From: Ilumatobacteraceae bacterium
Lineage (GTDB): Bacteria; Actinomycetota; Acidimicrobiia; Acidimicrobiales; Ilumatobacteraceae
Assembly (NCBI GenBank): GCA_007117775.1
Contig: SKFX01000137.1
Coordinates: 1 to 29,911, forward strand
Direction: 5' to 3'
DNA length: 29,911 nt
Part shown: piece by piece, positions 1 through 6,293 of the stretch
Numbering within the stretch: position 1 is the stretch's first letter
How the letters are laid out: each line of letters begins with the position of its first letter
The notes under the pieces: model-generated
Database searches by the model: none
What the model was told of the DNA's origin: nothing
What the model saw: the letters and a program-made list of their open reading frames with translations, nothing else
Position numbers and translations under genes: made by a program

Positions 1-342
1 GATGTCGACGGTCTCGGGATCCTCGCGGGCCGGGTGGTCTGGCTACCAGACGGTGTGAAACGACCCCAGATGCAGTGGAACCGACTGCACCACGATGGTG
101 ATCCGCTCTTCGATGGTCTCGGCGATGAGCCGTGGATGTACTTCGTGCACTCGCTCTCGGCGATTCCGAACGATCCTGAGATCGTGGCGGCGACCTGCAC
201 CTATGGCGGTGTGATCAACGCGGCGTTCCGTTCGGCGAATGTATTCGCGACCCAGTTCCATCCGGAGAAGTCCGCGCTCGGCGGCCTCAGGCTGCTCGAG
301 AACTTCACCGCCTCGATCCAGCGGGAGCCGGTCGGGCAGTGA
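1..342 (+). CDS. hisH: Imidazole glycerol phosphate synthase, glutaminase subunit (3' part)
   Basis: This is the C-terminal half of HisH, cut by the window edge. HisH is a class I glutamine amidotransferase. It hydrolyses glutamine and passes ammonia to HisF for the fifth step of histidine synthesis. The frame is open from base 1. The visible part has the HisH motif GLGILAGRVV, then PQMQWNRL (the family usually has PHMGWN), and near the end QFHPEKS, which carries the His and Glu of the catalytic triad. The nucleophile Cys lies upstream of the window. Its stop TGA overlaps the GTG start of hisA by 4 bp, so translation is probably coupled. The identification is secure; the true start is not visible. 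Confidence 0.95.
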   Translation, partial: DVDGLGILAGRVVWLPDGVKRPQMQWNRLHHDGDPLFDGLGDEPWMYFVHSLSAIPNDPEIVAATCTYGGVINAAFRSANVFATQFHPEKSALGGLRLLENFTASIQREPVGQ

Positions 343-1091
343 CGCAACGATTCGAGTTCTATCCGGCCATCGATCTGCTGGCGGGCCGTGTCGTTCGGTT
401 GCAGACCGGCGACTATGACGCTGAGACCGTCTACGGCGATGATCCCATCGCGGTCGCATATCAGTTCCGTGACGGTGGTGCCCGCTGGATCCACATCGTG
501 GACCTCGACGCGGCGCGCAGCGGTGAGGCGACCAATCGCGAGGCGATCGCCGCGGTCGCGGCGGCCGTTGCGGGGGACTGTCAGGTGCAGTCGGGCGGCG
601 GAGTGCGCACACTCGCCGATGCCCGTGCACTCGCCGATGCCGGCGTGAGTCGGGTGGTGATGGGCTCAGCAGCGATCAGGCACCCCGAACTGGTCGCCGA
701 AGTGGCAGATGTGGTGCCGGTGGCCGTCGGGCTCGACCACCGCAGCGGTGAATTGGCCGTCGACGGCTGGACCACATCTGGTGGCGAGCACATCGATTCG
801 GTGCTCGATCGGTATCCCGATGCCGCCGCGTTCGTGGTCACCGACATCGCCCGCGACGGGATGCTGAGCGGCCCCGACCTCGAGGGCCTCTCGGCGCTGG
901 CCGCTGCAACGCAGATCCCGGTCATCGCGAGCGGCGGTGTCGCCGGCATCGATGATGTGGTGGCATTGGAGCGGCTCGGGACCCTCGCCGGGGTCATCGT
1001 GGGCCGAGCGTTGTATGAGCATCGTCTCGGTGTCTCCGACGCGATCGCTGCGATCCGCTCCGGTGGCGGCCCGAGCGGTGGTGGGCGATGA
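339..1091 (+). CDS. hisA: ProFAR isomerase HisA (or bifunctional PriA)
   Basis: A 250-residue (beta/alpha)8 barrel that isomerises ProFAR to PRFAR in histidine synthesis. The acidic catalytic residues are visible in PAIDLLAGRVVRL near the N-terminus and VVTDIARDG around residue 170. Phosphate-binding glycine motifs SGGGVR and ASGGV are present, as is the C-terminal VGRALYE. The GTG start is fixed by the GTGA overlap with hisH, and the end overlaps hisF by ATGA, so the three genes form one tight operon. Many actinobacteria use a PriA version that also replaces TrpF in tryptophan synthesis. No trpF is visible here even though trpE lies nearby, so PriA activity is possible, but the sequence alone does not decide it. 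Confidence 0.95.
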   Translation: MTQRFEFYPAIDLLAGRVVRLQTGDYDAETVYGDDPIAVAYQFRDGGARWIHIVDLDAARSGEATNREAIAAVAAAVAGDCQVQSGGGVRTLADARALADAGVSRVVMGSAAIRHPELVAEVADVVPVAVGLDHRSGELAVDGWTTSGGEHIDSVLDRYPDAAAFVVTDIARDGMLSGPDLEGLSALAAATQIPVIASGGVAGIDDVVALERLGTLAGVIVGRALYEHRLGVSDAIAAIRSGGGPSGGGR

Positions 1092-1852
1092 GGGTGGCGA
1101 GGGTGATCCCCTGTCTGGACGTCACCGACGGCCGGGTGGTCAAGGGCACCAATTTCGTGGAACTCCGCGATGCCGGCGATCCGGTGGAGCTCGCAGCCCG
1201 CTATGACGCCGAGGGTGCAGACGAGCTTGTGTTCTTGGACATCACCGCGTCGAGCGACCGCCGCGACACCACCGTGGAGATGGTCTATGCGGTGGCCGAA
1301 CAGGTCTTCATCCCCTTCACCGTCGGCGGCGGTATCCGCTCACTCGATGACGCGAGACGGATGCTGCGAGCCGGAGCCGACAAGGTGAGTGTCAACACCG
1401 CTGCGGTACAGCGGCCCGAAGTGATCTCTGAGATCGCAGCTGAATTCGGTTCCCAATGCGTGGTCTGTGCGATCGATGCCAAGGCCAATGCGGCCATGAC
1501 CCGCGGATTCGAGGTCTACCTGCACGGTGGTCGCACCCCGACCGGGCTCGACGCCGTCGAGTGGGCCGAGCGCGCCGTCGCCCACGGTGCCGGAGAGATC
1601 CTGTTGACCTCGATGGACCGCGATGGCACCAAACGCGGGTTCGATCTCGACCTGACCTCGATCATCTCGGCGTCGGTACCGGTTCCGGTGATCGCGAGCG
1701 GTGGCGTCGGTGAACTGCAGCATCTCGTCGAGGGGGTGACCCTCGGGGGTGCCGATGCGGTGCTGGCCGCCTCGATCTTCCATTACCGCGAATACTCGAT
1801 CGCCGAGGCCAAAGCCGAGATGCGCGCCGCTGGGGTGCAGGTCCGCATCTGA
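1088..1852 (+). CDS. hisF: Imidazole glycerol phosphate synthase cyclase subunit HisF
   Basis: A 254-residue barrel that takes ammonia from HisH and converts PRFAR to imidazole glycerol phosphate and AICAR. The two catalytic aspartates lie in IPCLDV (Asp11) and in AIDAK (about residue 130). Other HisF motifs are KGTNF, VGGGIRS, KVSVNTAA, GGRTPTGLDA, LLTSMDRDGTK and VIASGGVG. Length is normal for the family. The ATG start overlaps the hisA stop. It is the last gene of the visible his block; a convergent hydrolase gene follows. Confidence 0.97.
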   Translation: MRVARVIPCLDVTDGRVVKGTNFVELRDAGDPVELAARYDAEGADELVFLDITASSDRRDTTVEMVYAVAEQVFIPFTVGGGIRSLDDARRMLRAGADKVSVNTAAVQRPEVISEIAAEFGSQCVVCAIDAKANAAMTRGFEVYLHGGRTPTGLDAVEWAERAVAHGAGEILLTSMDRDGTKRGFDLDLTSIISASVPVPVIASGGVGELQHLVEGVTLGGADAVLAASIFHYREYSIAEAKAEMRAAGVQVRI

Positions 1853-1867
1853 ATCGGTGCAGACGGC

Positions 1868-1904
1868 AACCGTTGTGGAATCGAGCGGCGCTGATCGAAC
1901 GGTT
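1868..1904. terminator. Candidate bidirectional terminator between hisF and the hydrolase
   Basis: Inverted repeat AACCGTT (1868-1874) and AACGGTT (1898-1904), a perfect 7-bp stem with a 23-nt loop, in the 51-bp gap between two convergent stop codons. There is no T-tract and the loop is long, so this is a weak call based mainly on position. Confidence 0.3.
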
Positions 1905-2527
1905 CAGGTGTCGCAGCGGTCGATGAACCCGGTGACCGCTGCGGCCACCCGATCCGACGCGCCGAGCAGGAAATGGTCGGCACCGACGATCTCCACCACC
2001 GTCGGAGCGTGTTTCCACTCCCGCACCAGCGTCGTCAACTGCTCCGGATCACAGAACTGGTCATGGGTCGCGATGATCAACTGTGTCGGGGTCGCTCCCG
2101 GGTCGCCGATCAGTGAGGGCGGAGCGATCAGGGTCAGTGACGCGACCGATGCGGGTTCGCGCTGCTGGAGGGCGGCGGCGACCAGCGCGCCGAAGGAATA
2201 GCCGACGAGATGCACGCCCATGGGGGCGTCGCCTCGGTGGCCGGCCTCGATGGGCGCAGACTCGGATTGCCCGACGATGTGTTCGATGGCGGCGCGCAGA
2301 TCAGCGATCGATTCGAGATGATCGGCCGGGTCCGGCCGGAAGTCGAAGCGGATGGCGCCACGACCGGACCCGCTGACTGCGCGGTAGAGGGCATCGACGA
2401 TGATGTGGTGTCGGTCACCGCCGAGGCGCGGATCGGGATGGCAGATCACGACCGCCGGTGTCGAGCCGGGGGAGACATCAGCACTGAGGCGGTGGCCGTC
2501 GGCGGTGAGCAGATGCAACTGCGACAT
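1904..2527 (-). CDS. Alpha/beta hydrolase, dienelactone-hydrolase-like
   Basis: A 207-residue single-domain alpha/beta hydrolase. The early HPDPRLGGDRHH motif (residues 30-41) resembles the oxyanion region of the family with the HPHP..GG signature. GYSFGA places the nucleophile at Ser111. Asp156 or Asp160 (THDQFCDPEQ) and His185 (GADHFLLG) complete a plausible triad. There is no signal peptide, so it is probably cytoplasmic. The substrate cannot be read from the sequence. It is convergent with hisF and divergent from groES. The ATG at 2527 is preceded by TACCGT six bases away, suggesting a leaderless transcript; the AGGAG just before the ATG is too close to act as a normal ribosome-binding site. 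Confidence 0.85.
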   Translation of the reverse strand: MSQLHLLTADGHRLSADVSPGSTPAVVICHPDPRLGGDRHHIIVDALYRAVSGSGRGAIRFDFRPDPADHLESIADLRAAIEHIVGQSESAPIEAGHRGDAPMGVHLVGYSFGALVAAALQQREPASVASLTLIAPPSLIGDPGATPTQLIIATHDQFCDPEQLTTLVREWKHAPTVVEIVGADHFLLGASDRVAAAVTGFIDRCDT

Positions 2528-2533
2528 CTCCTG

Positions 2534-2539
2534 ACGGTA
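2534..2539 (-). promoter_or_regulatory. -10 element (TACCGT) of the hydrolase gene
   Basis: TACCGT on the minus strand, six bases before the ATG, fits TANNNT with the start codon at +1. It shares two bases with the opposing groES -10 box. No clear -35 was found. Confidence 0.5.
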
Positions 2540-2543
2540 CCCT
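2538..2543 (+). promoter_or_regulatory. -10 element (TACCCT) of groES
   Basis: TACCCT lies seven bases before the groES ATG at 2551 and there is no purine-rich ribosome-binding site between. This is consistent with a leaderless mRNA. Confidence 0.5.
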
Positions 2544-2550
2544 CCAGCCC

Positions 2551-2877
2551 ATGTCCGATGTCGACGACAAACTGCCGATCAAAATGCTCAACGATCGGTT
2601 GTTGGTCCGATTGAACAAAGAGGATGGCGAACGCACCTCATCGGGCGGGATCTTGATCCCGGCCACCGCACAGATGGCCAAGCGGCTGATCTGGGGTGAG
2701 GTGGTGGCGCTCGGCCAGAACGTCCGATCCGCTGAGATCGGTGACCGGGTGCTGTTCAGCCCCGATGACCGCTATGAGGTCGAGGTCCAGGGCGATGACT
2801 ACATCATGTTGCGCGAACGCGATCTGCATGCGGTGGCGGCCCATCGCATCGAGTCGTCGACCGGGCTGTATCTGTGA
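2551..2877 (+). CDS. groES: GroES-family co-chaperonin, solitary
   Basis: A 108-residue Cpn10-fold protein, slightly longer than the usual 95-100. It reads LPIKMLNDRLLVRL at the N-terminus, then the mobile-loop region with SSGGILIPATA, then WGEVVALGQNVR, IGDRVLFSPDD and a C-terminal DDYIMLRERDLHAVA that matches the GroES ending. The partner groEL is not adjacent; hisI and trpE follow instead. It may be a second GroES paralogue, or the only one with groEL elsewhere. An extra 10-12 residues follow the usual end. The family call is strong; pairing with a particular GroEL is unknown. Confidence 0.88.
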   Translation: MSDVDDKLPIKMLNDRLLVRLNKEDGERTSSGGILIPATAQMAKRLIWGEVVALGQNVRSAEIGDRVLFSPDDRYEVEVQGDDYIMLRERDLHAVAAHRIESSTGLYL

Positions 2878-2905
2878 CCCATTCGGGTCCGACCGCAACG
2901 ATCGG

Positions 2906-2911
2906 TAGGCT
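2906..2911 (+). promoter_or_regulatory. -10 element (TAGGCT) of hisI
   Basis: TAGGCT ends seven bases before the hisI ATG at 2919, just after the groES stop. It supports the ATG over an in-frame GTG at 2874, and suggests hisI-trpE has its own leaderless promoter. Confidence 0.5.
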
Positions 2912-2918
2912 CGCGAGC

Positions 2919-3269
2919 ATGTCTGAGTCGATCGCCGTGACCCCCGAACAGCTCGAGTCCGTCAAGTTCAATGCCGATGGGCTGGTACCGGCCATCGCCC
3001 AGGACATCGAGACGAAAGAAGTGCTCATGATGGCCTGGATGAACGCCGAGAGTCTGGCCATGACGATGTCGGAGGGCACGATGGTCTACTGGAGCCGCAG
3101 CCGCAGCGAACTCTGGCGCAAAGGCGATACCAGTGGTGACCATCAGGTGGTCCGCGAGGCCTATTACGACTGCGATGGTGACACCCTGCTGTTCCTGGTC
3201 GACCAGCACGGCAAGGGTGCGTGCCATACCGGTGAGCGGACCTGTTTCTTCCGCCGATTCGGCTCGTGA
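2919..3269 (+). CDS. hisI: Phosphoribosyl-AMP cyclohydrolase HisI
   Basis: A 116-residue enzyme that opens the purine ring of phosphoribosyl-AMP in the third step of histidine synthesis. Metal-binding and active-site motifs are clear: MMAWMN, YWSRSRSELWRKGDTSG, YDCDGDTLL with its Cys and Asp residues, and GKGACHTGERTCFF with two further Cys. It is the stand-alone form without a fused HisE domain. An in-frame GTG at 2874 would add 15 residues and overlap groES, but the ATG at 2919 gives a normal N-terminus. The stop overlaps the trpE GTG by 4 bp. Confidence 0.95.
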   Translation: MSESIAVTPEQLESVKFNADGLVPAIAQDIETKEVLMMAWMNAESLAMTMSEGTMVYWSRSRSELWRKGDTSGDHQVVREAYYDCDGDTLLFLVDQHGKGACHTGERTCFFRRFGS

Positions 3270-4801
3270 TCATCCGGCCGAGTCGCGATGAGTTCCACCG
3301 TCTGGCGACGACGCATCGCGTGGTGCCGGTGTGGGCTGAACTGCTCGCCGATCTCGAGACCCCGGTCGCTGCGTTCATCAAACTCGTCGGCGATGCACCC
3401 GGATTCCTGCTCGAATCGGTCGAACACGGTGAGCGCTGGAGCCGGTTCTCCTTCGTCGGATGGAATCCGCATGCCACGCTGACGCTTCGCGACGGCCGGG
3501 TGCACGTCGAGGGTGACCTGGTCGACGGCCTGCCGACCGACGATGGGATCCTGGCGGTGCTCGACGCCCTCGTCGAGGCCTATCAGAGTCCGGCATTCGC
3601 GGAGCTGCCTCCGCTCCACGGCGGGGTGGTCGGCTACTTGGGCTACGACGTCGTCCGCGAGGTTGAGCGTCTCGAGCACCCGCCTGATGATGACCGAGGT
3701 CTCGCCGATGCGGTGATGAGTGTGATCGGGTCGTTGGCGGCTTTCGATCATTGGCGCCAGCGGGTCTACCTGATCGAGAGCGTGCCGGTGCTCGGCGTCG
3801 ACGATGCCGACCTCGACGCCGTGTACGACGCGGCGGTGGAGCGGGTCCGCGCCAGTGCCGACGCGCTCGCACAACCCCTCGCCTATGCATCGGTGGAGCC
3901 TCCGATTCCGGGCGAGGCGATGCCCGAGGTCTCCTCCTCGCTGCCCGGTGGCGCCTATCAGCGCGCCGTCGAGGTCGCCCGGCGCCATATCGTCGCCGGT
4001 GACATCTTCCAGGTGGTCCTCTCACAGCGATTCGACCTGCAACTCGATGCCGATCCGTTCGACGTGTATCGCGTCCTGCGCCAGATCAACCCGAGTCCCT
4101 ATATGTACTTCCTGCGCTCTGACGACCTGACGATCGTCGGGTCGTCGCCCGAGCCGATGGTGCAGGTCAGAAATGAGCCCGACGGGTCCACCCGGGTCAT
4201 CTCGCGCCCGATCGCCGGGACCCGGCGGCGCGGTGAGACCGATGAGGACGATCGTCGACTCGCGGCTGAGTTGATCGAGCACCCCAAGGAGCGTGCCGAG
4301 CACATCATGTTGGTGGACCTGGCGCGCAACGATGTGGGCCGCGTCGCCGAGTTCGGATCGATGCGCGTCGATGAACTGATGTCGCTCGAGCAGTACAGCC
4401 ATGTGATGCATCTCACCTCGCAGGTCTCAGGCGAACTTCGCGGCGGCCTCGGTGCGATCGATGTGCTGCGTGCCACCCTGCCGGCGGGAACGGTCAGCGG
4501 GGCTCCCAAGGTCCGCGCCATGGAGATCATCGACGATCTCGAGCCGGCCAAGCGCGGCCCGTACGCTGGAGTGGTCGGCTATATCGACTGGAGCGGGAAT
4601 CTCGACACTGCGATTGCGATCAGGACGATGTTCATCTCCGGTGGTGTCGCCAGCCTGCAGGCCGGTGCGGGCATCGTCGCCGATTCGGTTCCAGATGATG
4701 AGGATCTCGAATGTCGCAACAAGGCGGCTGCGCTGCTCGCAGCCATCGCCCCGGCACGCCGTATGACCGAGATGCGCAACCGGGCCCAGATGCGCGCCTG
4801 A
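3266..4801 (+). CDS. trpE: Anthranilate synthase component I
   Basis: A 511-residue chorismate-using enzyme that makes anthranilate with the TrpG amidotransferase, the first committed step to tryptophan. The N-terminal domain has LLES (residues 48-51), the element known in TrpE to bind tryptophan for feedback inhibition. The C-terminal chorismate-binding domain has PSPYMYF, GSSPEPMV, RPIAGTRRRG, ERAEHIMLVDLARND, HLTSQVSG, GTVSGAPKVRAMEIID and GPYAGVVGYIDW. TrpE is favoured over PabB because of LLES and the full N-terminal domain. The GTG start overlaps the hisI stop, joining tryptophan and histidine synthesis in one unit. No other trp gene follows; the next gene is convergent. Confidence 0.95.
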   Translation: MIIRPSRDEFHRLATTHRVVPVWAELLADLETPVAAFIKLVGDAPGFLLESVEHGERWSRFSFVGWNPHATLTLRDGRVHVEGDLVDGLPTDDGILAVLDALVEAYQSPAFAELPPLHGGVVGYLGYDVVREVERLEHPPDDDRGLADAVMSVIGSLAAFDHWRQRVYLIESVPVLGVDDADLDAVYDAAVERVRASADALAQPLAYASVEPPIPGEAMPEVSSSLPGGAYQRAVEVARRHIVAGDIFQVVLSQRFDLQLDADPFDVYRVLRQINPSPYMYFLRSDDLTIVGSSPEPMVQVRNEPDGSTRVISRPIAGTRRRGETDEDDRRLAAELIEHPKERAEHIMLVDLARNDVGRVAEFGSMRVDELMSLEQYSHVMHLTSQVSGELRGGLGAIDVLRATLPAGTVSGAPKVRAMEIIDDLEPAKRGPYAGVVGYIDWSGNLDTAIAIRTMFISGGVASLQAGAGIVADSVPDDEDLECRNKAAALLAAIAPARRMTEMRNRAQMRA

Positions 4802-4843
4802 TCGGATGCCGCACCGCTCGCGTCAGATCGCGAGGGCGATCAG
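4798..4843. terminator. Nested hairpin between convergent trpE and membrane-protein genes
   Basis: Outer arms CTGATCG (4798-4804) and CGATCAG (4837-4843) enclose an inner perfect hairpin CTCGCG/CGCGAG (4817-4822 and 4829-4834, 6-nt loop). The structure covers the trpE stop and the last codons of the opposing gene. There is no T-tract, as is common in high-GC bacteria. It could serve both strands. Confidence 0.5.
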
Positions 4844-5458
4844 GAAGATCACGCCCATGAATGCGAAGACGAGCGTGATGGCGACCGCCCCCACGACCGA
4901 GAGCAGGCCGCGTTTGGCCGTCGACACCAGTCGCATCAGCCACGGTGAACCCGCCCCGACGAACCCCTCGAGGCTGCGGCCGATGCGCACGAAGTCCCCT
5001 GAAGCGTTCGAGTAGCCCGCTCGGGTGTAGCGGACATCACCCGAGTCGGTGGTCTCGATCATGTCGATCACCACGGAATCCGCATCCGGATCGTCGCGGC
5101 GCAGATCGACGAGCTCGCTGACCACATCTGCGCGGTGTCGTCTGATCACCGCCAGATTCCAGCGCAGGCGGACCAGACCACGGATCGCAAGGAACCCGAA
5201 CACCGCGGCGAGCACCGCCCACACGGTTCGGATCCCACCTGACAGCGCTGCGAAACCAGCCAGATATGACCCGATGACGATCGCAGACACGACGATCAGG
5301 ATCAAGGTCACATACGGGCTGATCCGGCCGATGACGGTGTCGAGCATGGTGGCCATGACGCTGTCGAATGCCCGCTGGTCCGACTCGCGGGGTTGGTCGT
5401 CGCCCGATTCGGGCGGGGGAGTCCCGTCGCCGGGACGAGGTGAGGAGTCATCGAACAT
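4823..5458 (-). CDS. Hypothetical membrane protein, three predicted helices
   Basis: A 211-residue protein with an acidic, proline-rich N-terminus (residues 1-30). Two hydrophobic helices follow (about 47-72 and 76-98), then a soluble region of about 80 residues with an acidic patch, and a strong C-terminal helix (about 184-211) that ends the protein. I do not recognise a family. The ATG at 5458 is preferred; a longer start at 5554 would overlap the divergent ygfZ gene. It is convergent with trpE and divergent from the folate-binding protein gene. No clear -10 box lies at the spacing seen for its neighbours. Confidence 0.7.
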   Translation of the reverse strand: MFDDSSPRPGDGTPPPESGDDQPRESDQRAFDSVMATMLDTVIGRISPYVTLILIVVSAIVIGSYLAGFAALSGGIRTVWAVLAAVFGFLAIRGLVRLRWNLAVIRRHRADVVSELVDLRRDDPDADSVVIDMIETTDSGDVRYTRAGYSNASGDFVRIGRSLEGFVGAGSPWLMRLVSTAKRGLLSVVGAVAITLVFAFMGVIFLIALAI

Positions 5459-5480
5459 CGCTCTGTGCAGTGTGGCACGC

Positions 5481-5486
5481 CAGACT
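5481..5486 (+). promoter_or_regulatory. Possible -10 element (CAGACT) of the ygfZ-like gene
   Basis: CAGACT ends six bases before the ATG at 5493. It departs from TANNNT at the first base but has the same spacing as the boxes at neighbouring genes. Confidence 0.35.
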
Positions 5487-5492
5487 GGGGTC

Positions 5493-6203
5493 ATGCACTC
5501 CGAATCGTTCGATCCACGCGCCGGTGACGCACCCCATTGGTCCGAGTCGGCCACCGGGTCCGGTATCGAGGCGACCTATGACAGTTTCTCGATCATCGGG
5601 CCCGATGCGTCGAGCTATCTGCAGTCGCAACTCGCCCAGGACATCTCAGCGCTCGGGATCGGGGAGCGGTGCTGGTCGCTGCTCTTGGAGCCGAACGGAC
5701 GAGTGGTGGCTCTGGTGCGGGTGCGCCGCAGCGGTGACGAGGAGTTCCACCTCGATGTCGATGCCGGGTACGGAGAGATCACCAGACAGCGCCTGGCGCG
5801 TTTCATGATCCGGGTCCGAGCCGAACTCGGCGAGGTGACCGTCGGTATCGCCCCCGACGATCTCGCCCATCAGCGTCGGATCACGGCGCGTTGGCCTGGG
5901 ATCGGCACCGAGATCGTCCCCGGTGAGACCATCCCGGCACAGACCGGTGTGGTGGGGGTGTCGGTCAGCTTCACCAAAGGCTGCTATCCGGGTCAAGAAC
6001 TCGTGGAACGCATGGACAGCCGCGGAGCTGAGGCGCCCAAGAGCCTGCGCGTCGTGACGGTGGAACCCGGCGCCAGCCCCGGTGACCCGGTCCTCGACGA
6101 TGCCGGAGCACAGGTCGGTGAGCTGACCAGCGTCGCGGGAGCCGAGGCGCTCGCCGTCATCAAGCGAGGTGCCGACATCGGCGAGGTGATCGACCATCGC
6201 TGA
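5493..6203 (+). CDS. ygfZ: YgfZ/GcvT-fold folate-binding protein
   Basis: A 236-residue member of the YgfZ (COG0354) branch of the GcvT fold. The branch is known to bind tetrahydrofolate and help iron-sulfur cluster assembly or repair. The diagnostic KGCYPGQE motif is present with its conserved Cys, followed by LVERMDSRG and a C-terminal barrel-like domain (GDPVLDDAGAQVGELTS). The start is taken at the ATG at 5493. The frame stays open further upstream, but that stretch is antisense to the divergent membrane-protein gene. No iron-sulfur genes are adjacent, so a role in this organism is inferred from the family. Confidence 0.88.
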   Translation: MHSESFDPRAGDAPHWSESATGSGIEATYDSFSIIGPDASSYLQSQLAQDISALGIGERCWSLLLEPNGRVVALVRVRRSGDEEFHLDVDAGYGEITRQRLARFMIRVRAELGEVTVGIAPDDLAHQRRITARWPGIGTEIVPGETIPAQTGVVGVSVSFTKGCYPGQELVERMDSRGAEAPKSLRVVTVEPGASPGDPVLDDAGAQVGELTSVAGAEALAVIKRGADIGEVIDHR

Positions 6204-6279
6204 GGCGCGCCTGCGCGGTGTCGGTCGGCGATCGGCGCGAGATCGACCGAGAGCGGTATCGCTCTGCTGCGGTGACATC

Positions 6280-6285
6280 TAGACT
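6280..6285 (+). promoter_or_regulatory. -10 element (TAGACT) of ppdK
   Basis: TAGACT ends eight bases before the GTG start at 6294, with no ribosome-binding site between. A 17-bp spacer would put the -35 at TATCGC, which does not resemble the consensus. Confidence 0.5.
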
Positions 6286-6293
6286 CGTCCACC

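Noticed and set aside
609..642. Short repeat (CACTCGCCGATGCC twice) inside hisA
   Set aside because: It encodes Leu-Ala-Asp-Ala twice within a normal helix of the HisA barrel; codon-level coincidence is enough to explain it.
5049..5492. Long N-terminal extension of the ygfZ-like protein
   Set aside because: The sequence is antisense to the divergent membrane-protein gene and has no folate-binding-protein homology. The ATG at 5493 fits the family.
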